A stretch of 64,000 nucleotides of DNA from Ophiocordyceps camponoti-saundersi (nom. inval.) (Eukaryota; Ascomycota; Sordariomycetes; Hypocreales; Ophiocordycipitaceae). The stretch lies in contig PDHQ01000073.1 in NCBI GenBank assembly GCA_003339415.1, forward strand, positions 17,457 to 81,456, written 5' to 3'. The notes under the pieces were generated by a model, which was not told the DNA's origin, did not search any database, and worked only from the letters and a program-made list of their open reading frames with translations. Below are positions 50,601 to 59,639 of the stretch, one piece after another (positions within the stretch are counted from its first letter, which is position 1; every line of letters begins with the position of its first letter). Position numbers and translations under genes: made by a program.

Positions 50601-53600
50601 ATCTCTTAGGGGATAAGAAAAGTAGTTAATAAGTTTATTTTTTAAAAGATAAGAAAAGTAATTAATAAGTTTATCCCTTAAGGGATAAGAAAAGTAATTA
50701 ATAAGTCTATCCCTTAAGGGATAAGAAAAATAGTTAATAAGTTTATCTTTTAAGGGATAAAAAAAGTAATTAATAAGTTAGTTTCGTAAAAAATAATTAA
50801 AAAAAAGTAAGCTAACTATTATATATAATATTTTAGGCAGATTAAAAAGATATATCTTATCTATATCTTAGTTTAAGGAGCGAAAGTTAAGTCTTATATT
50901 TTATTAATATAGGTGCGAAAAGATAAGGAGATTAACTATATTATATAAGATAATAACGATATACCTAAGATAATAAGTATTTATCCCCTAAAAGATAAGA
51001 AAAGTAGTTAATAAGTTTATCCCTTAAGAGATAAGAAAAGTAATTAATAAGTTCATTTCTTAAAGAATAAAAAAAATAGTTAATAAGTTTATTTTTTAAA
51101 AAATAAAAAAAGTAGTTAATAAGTTTATTTCCTAAGGGATAAGAAAAGTAATTAATAAGTTTATCCCTTAAGGGATAAGAAGAGTAGTTAATAAGTTTAT
51201 CCTTTAGGAGATAAAAAAAGTAGTTAATAAGTTTATCCCTTAAGGGATAAAAAGAGTAGTTAATAAGTTTATCCCCTAAGGGATAAGAAAAGTAGTTAAT
51301 AAGTTTATCCCTTAAGGGATAAGAAAAGTAATTAATAAGTTTATCCCTTAAAAGATAAAAAAAGTAGTTAATAAGTTTATCCCTTAAGGGATAAAAAGAG
51401 TAATTAATAAGTTTATCCTTTAGGGGATAAGAAAAGTAATTAATAAGTTTATCCCTTAAGGGATAAGAAAAGTAATTAATAAGTTTATCCCTTAAGAGAT
51501 AAGAAAAGTAATTAATAGGTTTATCCTTTAGGGGATAAGAAAGGTAATTAATAAGTTAGTTTTATAAAAGATAACTAAAGAGAAATAAGCTAATAGTTAT
51601 ATATAGCGCTTTAGGTAAACTAAAAAGATATATCTTATTCGTATCTTAGTTTAAAAAGCGGGAGTTAAGTTTTATATTTCGTTAACGTAAGTATAAAAAG
51701 ATAAGAAGATTAACTATATTATATAAGATAATAACGATATACTAAAAATAATAAGTATTTATCCCTTAAAGGATAAGGAGAGTAGTTAATAAGTTTATCC
51801 CTTAGGGGATAAGAAAAGTAGTTAATAAGTTTATCTTTTAAAAGATAAGAAAAGTAGTTAATAAGTTTATCCCTTAAGGGATAAGAAAAGTAGTTAATAG
51901 GTTTATCTTTTAAGGGATAAGAAGAGTAGTTAATAAGTTTATCTTTTAGGGGATAAGGAGAGTAGTTAATAAGTTTATCCCTTAAAAGATAAGGAGAGTA
52001 GTTAATAGGTTTATCCTTTAGGGGATAAGAAAAGTAATTAATAAGTTTATCTTTTAAGGGATAAGAAAAATAGTTAATAAGTTTATCTCTTAAGGGATAA
52101 GAAAAATAGTTAATAAGTTTATTTTTTAGGGGATAAGAAGAGTAATTAATAAGTTTATCTTTTAAGGGATAAGAAAAGTAATTAATAAGTTTATCCCTTA
52201 AGGGATAAAAAAAGCAGTTAATAAGTTTATCCCTTAAGGGATAAGAAAAGTAATTAATAAGTTTATCCCTTAAAGGATAAGAAAAGTAATTAATAAGTTT
52301 ATCCCTTAGGGGATAAAAAGAGTAGTTAATAAGTTTATCCCCTAAGGGATAAGAAAAGTAGTTAATAAGTTTATCTCTTAGGGGATAAGAAAAGTAGTTA
52401 ATAAGTTTATCCCCTAAGGGATAAGAAAAGTAGTTAATAAGTTTATCCTTTAGGGGATAAGAAAAATAGTTAATAAGTTTATCCCCTAAAAGATAAGAAA
52501 AATAGTTAATAAGTTTATCCCTTAAGGGATAAGAAAAGTAGTTAATAAGTTTATCCCTTAAGGGATAAGAAAAGTAATTAATAAGTTTATCTCTTAGGGG
52601 ATAAGAAAAGCAGTTAATAGGTTTATCTTTTAGGGGATAAGAAGAGCAGTTAATAGGTTTATCTTTTAGGGGATAAGAAGAGCAGTTAATAAGTTTATCC
52701 CCTAAAAGATAAGAAAAGCTTAAAGGAATAAGAAAAGTAGTTAATAAGTTTATCCCTTAAGGGATAAGAAAAGCAGTTAATAAGTTTATCCCTTAAGGGA
52801 TAAGAAGAGTAATTAGCGGGTTTATCCCCTAAGGGATAAGAAGAGTAGTTAATAGGTTTATCCCTTAAGGGATAAGAAAAGCAATTAATAAGTTTATCTT
52901 TTAAGGGATAAGAAGAGTAGTTAATAAGTTTATCCCTTAGAGGATAAGAAAAGTAGTTAATAGGTTTATCCCTTAAGGGATAAGAAAAGTAGTTAATAAG
53001 TTTATCCCTTAAGGGATAAAAAGAGTAGTTAATAAGTTTATCTTTTAAGGAATAAGAAAAGTAGTTAATAAGTTTATCCCTTAAGGGATAAAAAAAGTAG
53101 TTAATAAGTTTATCCCTTAAAAGATAAGAAAAATAGTTAATAAGTTTATCTTTTAGGGGATAAGAAAAGTAGTTAATAAGTTTATCCCTTAAGGGATAAG
53201 AAAAGTAGTTAATAGGTTTATCCTTTAGGGGATAAGAAAAGTAGTTAACGGGTTTATCCCCTAAAAGATAAGAAGAGTAGTTAACGGGTTTATCCCTTAG
53301 GGGATAAGAAAAGTAATTAATAAGTTTATCTCTTAAGGGATAAGAAGAGTAGTTAATAAGTTTATCCCTTAAGGGATAAGAAGAGTAGTTAATAAGTTTA
53401 TCCCCTAAGGGATAAGAAGAGTAGTTAATAGGTTTATCCCTTAAGGGATAAGAAGAGCAGTTAATAGGTTTATCCCCTAAGGGATAAAAAAAGCTTAAAG
53501 GAATAAGAAGAGTAGTTAATAAGTTTATCCCCTAAAGGATAAGAAAAGTAGTTAATAAGTTTATCCCCTAAAAGATAAGAAAAGTAGTTAATAAGTTTAT

Positions 53601-53880
53601 CTCTTAGGGGATAAGAAAAGTAGTTAATAAGTTTATCCCTTAAGGGATAAAAAGAGTAGTTAACGGGTTTATCCCCTAAGGGATAAAAAAAGCAGTTAAT
53701 AAGTTTATCCCCTAAAGAATAAGAAAAGTAGTTAATAAGTTTATCCCCTAAGGGATAAGAAAAGTAGTTAATAAGTTTATCCCCTAGGGAATAAGAAAAG
53801 CAGTTAATAGGTTTATCCTTAGGGGATAAGAAGAGCAGTTAATAAGTTTATCCCTTAGGGGATAAAGAGGGCAGTTACGT
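47640..53880. repeat. Higher-order palindromic satellite array, unit A (S3)
   Basis: The 36-bp monomer reads GTAGTTAATAAGTTTATCCC then TTAAGGGATAAGAAAA and is centred on the perfect 18-bp palindrome TTATCCCTTAAGGGATAA with an AflII-type CTTAAG core. Runs of monomers are separated by headers of about 180 bp that start GCGTATAGCGCTTTAAGTAA. Headers start near 47,823, 48,241, 48,655, 49,149, 49,711, 49,984, 50,403, 50,819 and 51,598. Repeat lengths of 418, 414, 494, 562, 273, 419, 416 and 779 bp differ by near multiples of 36. The last block has 2.2 kb of monomers without a header. Each run ends in a variant containing AAGATAACTAGAGAGAAG before the next header. Confidence 0.93.
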
Positions 53881-54016
53881 AAGTTATTATATATAATATA
53901 AAAAATAAGAAGAGGTAATAAAATATACTTAGTCGATAAGATAATTTATATATTATATTATAAAAACTAATTTTCTAATCTTAAACTTATAGTTTAAATA
54001 TAAATCTGCCCTTATT
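53880..54016. repeat. Array tail, unit A
   Basis: Common right end of both arrays: CAGTTACGTAAGTTATTATA through TTTAAATATAAATCTGCC. It matches 62,459-62,607 nearly base for base and then breaks, giving the right end of the duplicated unit. Confidence 0.8.
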
Positions 54017-54326
54017 ATAAGATTAAAAATATATTTATTAGATAAGCTATCTAATACTAATATTAAGGGATTTTAAAAAAAAGTATACTTATTATCGTAA
54101 TACCCTCTTATATATAATATATAAAGAGGGTAAATATCTAAAAACTAAATACTTATTTAAATATATAAAGTAATAAATAAAAAATATAAAAAGTAAAGTA
54201 AGGAGTTATAAGATAAGAAGGATCTTATATAAAGGGTTCTTATAACTTAGGTAAGCTATATATATATTAAAATAAGGCTATAAGGGTAGTATAAGGCTAT
54301 AAGGTATTATAAGATTCCTTAATAAT

Positions 54327-54660
54327 ATTAAGTCTAAGTAAGTAAAATACTTCTTAGCCGAAAATAATAATAACTAATTAATATTTTTCTAATAACTAAA
54401 AAAGAATATTACTTACTATAAAGTAAATATAATAAGTATTAATTAAGAGATTATTAGTAAACTTAGCTTTAAGTTTATTATTTAGTTAGCTAATTACGCT
54501 AAAAGAAATAAGATATACTAATAAATTATTCTTAGAGCTCTTCTTATATATTTAGTTTATTAGCTACCTTATATTAAATTATAGTAAAACTTTTAAAAAA
54601 ATATATTAATAAAGGTAAGAATAACTAATAGTTCGGGCTTATAACTAGTAGCGTTAAAAA
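54327..54660 (+). pseudogene. Decayed coding family G, copy 3 (unit B)
   Basis: Unit B counterpart of 44,905-45,240, more heavily mutated: several CG pairs of copy 2 are TA here (for example AATCGTT versus AATTATT). Product unknown. Confidence 0.5.
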
Positions 54661-54803
54661 ATACGGTAAGGTAGTTAATAGTATAATTATAGTAAAAACG
54701 CTAAATTTTATTTACTTTAAGGCAACTACTAATAAGCTATTTAGGGAAATAAGGAAAAATAGTAAAGGTATTATTATAGCGCGGAAATATCTAATATTAT
54801 ATA

Positions 54804-54930
54804 GCTTACCTTATAAGCCTCCCTCTTAATTAGTTAGCGCTACCGGCCTTACTTCTTAAAGCCTTAGCTTTATTATATAAACTTAGTAAAATTATAATTA
54901 TTATATTAAGAATATTATTATATTTATTAA
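54804..54930 (+). repeat. Internal repeat E, first copy in unit B
   Basis: Counterpart of 45,380-45,505. It contains CTTACCTTATAAGCCTCCCT followed by TTAGTTAGCGCTACC. Confidence 0.6.
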
Positions 54931-55164
54931 GACTACCTTTCACTATATAAGATATAGGAATAGCTTTTTTAGTACTAAGCGCTAAGTATTCTAAATTTCC
55001 TCTAATATTAAGTATAAAAATAACAGCTATTATAATTATAATTTTTACTTAACTAGCTTAAGGAATACTTAGAGAGAAGTTTATCGATTAGTAGTTAGTA
55101 CCTTAAAGGCTTAGACTAAAAGAGAAATAAACTGCTAAGTATAAAAAAAGCAGGCTAATATATA

Positions 55165-55187
55165 CTACTTACCTTAAAAGATTATTA
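55165..55187 (+). repeat. Left terminal inverted repeat of the Tc1/mariner element
   Basis: Pairs with 57,717-57,739. About 23 bp can be aligned, with mismatches that are all transitions. Confidence 0.8.
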
Positions 55188-55269
55188 ATACCCTCTTTTT
55201 AGGTAATATTAGCAGGCTTAGGAGCTTAAGCTAAGTTTAATCGGATATTAAGCTTAATAATAAGGAATA

Positions 55270-56400
55270 CTAAGTTATAATAAATAGAGACTTCGATAAC
55301 TAGGGAAATTAATTATATAGAAAAGTATCTTTTTATTTTCTTAAAATAAGGTATAGCCGCCTTTAGCTATAATAACTTACTTAATCTAATAAGGTATCTT
55401 ATATATTAGATATAATAAGTATACCTTACTTATATCGCTTTAAGCCTTCTTAATTATAGCCTTAAAAGCCTTCCCCGTAAGTCTCTTTTTCTCGTATTAA
55501 TCCCTTATAATTATAGCTTTTATTATACGCTATATATACTTAATTAAATTAAAATCTAAGCTATAAGGTAGCTACTTAAGCTACTTAGCTATAATATTAC
55601 CGTTTAAGGTAACGAATAGTCTTGCGATAGCTTTACGCGTTATTTTTAATAAGTAAGCAGGGGTATTATCTTACTAATAAATTTAGCAAGTATTATTAAG
55701 CTAAAATTATAATATTAACGGTAAGGTATATTTAATATATAATTATAAGGTTATTATACCTTAATTCTTCTTATCTTAAAAATAAAAAGGCCCTTTTTTT
55801 AATCCCGTAAAGTAGCCTTAAAATATTTACTCTTATACCTTTATATAAACTTTTCTAAATTCTAAAAGCTTCTTATCTTTAGTTAAGTTAGCAGGCTATA
55901 TTAGTTATATATAGAGAATACTAAATAACTAACGCTATCGCACCTTAGAAAAGAATAAACTTACCTTAAAAGAGGGAAACGTGCTGCTAGCTAAGTATAC
56001 TTATAACCTAGGTCTCGTTACTTTATATCTAGCGTTCCTAATCTTTAGCTATAAAATACCGCTAATAAAGGGTAAAGGCTATTTTTATTAACTTTACCTA
56101 TAATATAAGCTTAATCGTTAATTTCTAAAGCTTATATTTAAGGCTAAAAAATGCTTTTATTACCTATTAAATAGCTTTAGCGCTATAAGGTAGTAAGATA
56201 AGGATAATATCGCAAAGCTTATTAAAAGTTATAAACCTTTTTAACTTTATTAGCGTTAAAAAGGCCTTTTTAAGATAATTTTAAATATATTAAGGTACGA
56301 TAAGCTTCTTACCGCTATTACTAAAAGTAAGCTTAAGACCGTATTTAAAAGCGTAGCGGATTTAAGAGATTATAAGTAAAAAAGGTATTAAGAGAGGTAT
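55270..56400 (-). pseudogene. Tc1/mariner transposase, RIP-decayed
   Basis: On the minus strand one frame holds DNTPAYLLKITRKAIARLF starting at 55,670, corresponding to the DNxPAH catalytic block. Thirty-five codons later comes YSLDFNLIKYI (55,565 down), corresponding to YSPDLNPIEHI. Both are diagnostic of Tc1/mariner DDE transposases, which cut and paste the element at TA. Further C-terminal sequence ends in an IIAKGGYTLF-like segment, again typical. The final acidic residue now reads Lys (AAG after a T, as GAG would become under RIP). Stops are TAA/TAG at former W/Q. By my count 42 residues lie between the two catalytic positions, more than the 34 of classical Tc1. The N-terminal DNA-binding region was not resolved, so the 5' limit is approximate. 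Confidence 0.75.
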
Positions 56401-56469
56401 TAAAAGAGGTATTAAGAGACGTATCGAGAGAGGTATTAACTTACTTAATATTCTAAAAAAGGCAGCATA

Positions 56470-57715
56470 TTTATAATTTACTTTATAAACTAGCTAGCTT
56501 AATAATATAATATATAAATTTAAAAATAATTATTATATATTATTACTAGCGTGCCCCTTAAGGTAGCGTTAAGGGCTATATACCTTAGCTTTTATAATAG
56601 CGAGGAAATAACCGCCTTTAAGCCCCCTCTTACTAGCTAGTCGGTAACTCCGGTAGCGGTATTTTAAGTAGTAAGGATAGCGGCGGCCCTTATTACTAAG
56701 GAGCTTATAACGCCCTTATCGCTACGGCTATTAGCTATAGCGTTAAGGGTCTCCTCGCCGCCTCCTATAGCTAAAGCTATAAGATTAATAAAGGCACCTT
56801 TAGCTTTAGCTACTTCTCCGCTATTTTAAAGATTATTATAGCTTTAGTAGTAGCGGCGGCGGCCCTTATATAATAGTAATCGTAGCTATAATATATAATA
56901 TAGCGCTTATTATATATCTTAATAACTATTATTAGATTAGAAGCTTTTATCGCTAGTATTATACTAAGTGCCTCTTACTTAGCCGCTCCCTTAAAGTAAG
57001 GTATATATTATTACCTTTTAATTAATTAGATTATTATATCTTATATTATCTTATCGTTTAATTTAAAGCCTCTATAATTAACTAGATTATTAAATAATAT
57101 AAATTAGTAAGATAAGGGTATCTTAGCGAGTAATTAAAAATAAAAAAGGTATTATTTTAAGTAACTTATAGCTATAATTATTAAAAATAGCGGTAAAGAG
57201 ATATCCCTATTCCTTATCTTATTAATAAGGGGTAAATAAAGAAAAAAAAAAGATATTTTAAAGAAAGTAAAAAACTATATATATTATAATTTTTACTTAT
57301 TATTTTCGCCTTAAAGCTTTTAATAAGTAGTTAGCGATAATATCTTATAATATATAGTTATTTTAATAGCGTAAAAAGGCGGAAAGTAAGGTAAATAATC
57401 TTTACCGAAAAAAAGCGTATTCGTAGAAACTTTAAGTTTACGCTAGTAATTAAGAAACTTAGCTATAAGGACAAGAGTAAGCTTTTTATATATAGAAAAA
57501 TCAGCTCTTTCTAGCGATACCTATATTATCTATTATATAGTAATAAAGGATTATAAAATTTATATTCTAAAGCTCTTTTTTTTTATTTAGCGTTTTTTAG
57601 TATTTTATAAATACTCTAAGTAAGCCTTCCTAATTTAGGAGTTATATAAAAAGCGGTATAAACTAGATATATACTATTATAAAGTTTTATATAATATAGC
57701 TTACTTTATAAACTA
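56470..57715. other. Unexplained interior of the Tc1/mariner element
   Basis: Includes a GC-richer block (56,620-56,880) with repeated GGCGG and GCGGCGGCGGCC motifs and coding-like texture, then very AT-rich DNA. It may be a nested insertion, a captured sequence or the decayed N-terminal coding region. No TA- or other duplicated flanks were found for a nested element. Confidence 0.4.
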
Positions 57716-57716
57716 G

Positions 57717-57739
57717 AGATAATTTTTTAAAATAAGTAA
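57717..57739 (-). repeat. Right terminal inverted repeat of the Tc1/mariner element
   Basis: Reverse complement of the left end with transition differences only. A TA target copy follows directly. Confidence 0.8.
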
Positions 57740-58088
57740 TATAGTTAATCTTATAAGTAGTATATATAAAATATATTATATTATATTAGTAGCTTATATA
57801 AGTATCTAAGTATATATATATATATAAACTATTTATTAGAGAGGAAAAACTATAAGGCTTAAAGGAAGACCTTTTACTTAATAAGGTTAGCTAGTTTATA
57901 AGCTTAATTTATTATATTAAAAAGCTTATTTATTATAAGTTATTTATCTAAAGTTACGCTAGTTTTAAGTAAGGGATAACTATACTTCTTTAATTCTTAT
58001 TATATATAGATATTATTTAAGTTTTAAGTAGTTATAATATATATATTAGTAAATATTATAGCGAAGATTTTAAGTTATATTATAAGGG

Positions 58089-58240
58089 CCTACTTTATAA
58101 ACCTCCCTTTTAATTAGTTAGCGCTACTAACCTTACTTTTTAAGGTATAGCTTTATAAAATAAACCTAGCAGAATTATTATTATAATTATAAGTATTAAG
58201 AATTTTAATACTTTTATTAATACTATTATTAACTTTATAA
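58089..58240 (+). repeat. Internal repeat E, second copy in unit B
   Basis: Counterpart of 46,087-46,235. It reads CTACTTTATAAACCTCCCTT and continues into the shared AATTTTAATACTTTTATTA. Confidence 0.6.
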
Positions 58241-59452
58241 TAAGTTACTTTTATAAGAATACTTTATTATTATTTTAGTTAGTCCCTAGCCCCGTAGCTA
58301 TAAGGGTAGTATTAGAAAGGAAAAACTAACTTTAATTTATATAATTATAAGTAAGTAAAATATAATTAAGAGGGTTATTAAACGTAAAAGGAAAATTTTA
58401 ATATAAAAATATATATATTCGTTTAGATTCCCTAGTAATAATAAAATAATCCTACTTAGTATATTACTAGCTTAAAAGCTAGTATCTTTATTCTTAAAAG
58501 CCTTTCTCTAAGAACTATTATTTTTATATATATATATATATTATATATATAAGAAAGGCCTTTAAGCTTAAAAGTTAAAAGTTAAGCTCTCTATATTTAT
58601 AGTTTATATAAATATATATATAATATACTTACTTACGTTTTAACTTTTAGATATATAAATTAATTACTTAGTTTATTTTTTATTTAATATAATATTCCGA
58701 TTTTATTAGAATCTATCTAAGATTATAACCTTAGTAAAAGGTAGCTTATAGTCGCTACTTATAGATAGCTTTAAGATAAGTGCCGAGTCTTTTTATAATA
58801 AACTTACTTATATATTTCCCCTATCTTACTTAACCGAAGCTTAGGTAAGTATAATTTTAGCTAAGGAAAGGATTAAGCGGGGTTATTACTTCTACTAAAG
58901 TTATTTTAAAGTTATATTATAAATAGCTAAGCGACTAGCTCGCTTATTAAAAGTAAATATCTTATAAGTAATATTTACCGAATTTATTAACTTAATCCCT
59001 TAAGTGCTAGGATATATATTATAAAAAGCGAATATATCTTTTTACTATTATTTACGCGTAATAATATAAACTTAGATAAATAAGGTAATTAGTAACTTTA
59101 CTAAAAATAAAACTAAGGAGGAATTAATATATATATATATAAAAAAAAAATATTTAAATATCCCTAATAGCTAATTAGTTAGTAAATCGTAAATATAGCT
59201 ATAAGTTATATAATTATAAATATATAACGTATATATAAGATATATATCCTAACTTACTTACTTACTTATATAAAGCTATTTTTAAAAAATATATTATTTA
59301 TTATTATATTTATTATACTTTTTATAATAAGTTTTTATAATAAAAATTAGTAAAGAAAGTTTAAACCTTATATTAGTAAATTATATTATTATTATAAACT
59401 TATAGTAGAAAATAATAAAGGAGAAGTAAGCGAAATATTATAACTATAGTAT

Positions 59453-59636
59453 ATAGCGTTTCGGGCAAAGGAAAGAGACGCGTATAGCGTTTCGGAAAAA
59501 TAAAAAAGACGCGTATAATATTTTAAGTAGATAAAAAAAACGCGTATAGTATTTTAAATAAATAAAAAAGACGCGTATAGTATTTTAGATAAATAAAAAA
59601 GAAGCGTATAGCGCTTTAAGTAAACTAAAAAAACGC
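59453..59636. repeat. 31-bp tandem repeat before the satellite, unit B
   Basis: Counterpart of 47,452-47,637 with the same number of units and the same GCGTATAGCG core, again leading directly into a header. Confidence 0.85.
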
Positions 59637-59639
59637 GTT

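Larger units (their letters stand above)
44590..54016 (+). repeat. 9-kb tandem duplication, unit A
   Basis: Begins at ATAAGATTAAAAATATATTT (44,591) and ends after CTGCCCTTATTATAA, where the same beginning recurs (54,017) as unit B. Unit A contains about 3.05 kb of decayed coding DNA, 31-bp repeats, then 6.1 kb of higher-order satellite and a 130-bp tail. The non-satellite part is collinear with unit B apart from one 2.6-kb insertion in B (3,050 versus 3,046 bp without it). Confidence 0.85.
55163..57741. mobile_element. Tc1/mariner-type transposon, 2,575 bp, inserted at TA
   Basis: Element at 55,165-57,739 flanked by TA (55,163-55,164 and 57,740-57,741). The left end CTACTTACCTTAAAAGATTA matches the reverse complement of the right end, TTACTTATTTTAAAAAATTA, differing only by C/T and G/A changes, so these are terminal inverted repeats damaged by RIP. 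Unit A has the uninterrupted site at 45,731-45,746 (AATATATATAGTTAAT), exactly what removal of the element and one TA would leave. The element carries a decayed transposase on the minus strand. It is longer than usual for the superfamily; the interval 56,470-57,700 is unexplained and could be a nested insertion or long non-coding arm. Insertion postdates the duplication, or unit A lost the element precisely. Confidence 0.9.

Noticed and set aside
47640..53880. Regular 36-bp repeats resembling a CRISPR array
   Set aside because: There are no unique spacers; monomers abut head to tail, the sequence is eukaryotic in character, and no cas genes are present.
53880..54016. Possible telomere or subtelomeric end next to the satellite
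   Set aside because: No TTAGGG-type tandem repeats are present. The GGGATAA of the satellite is part of a palindrome, not a telomeric repeat.
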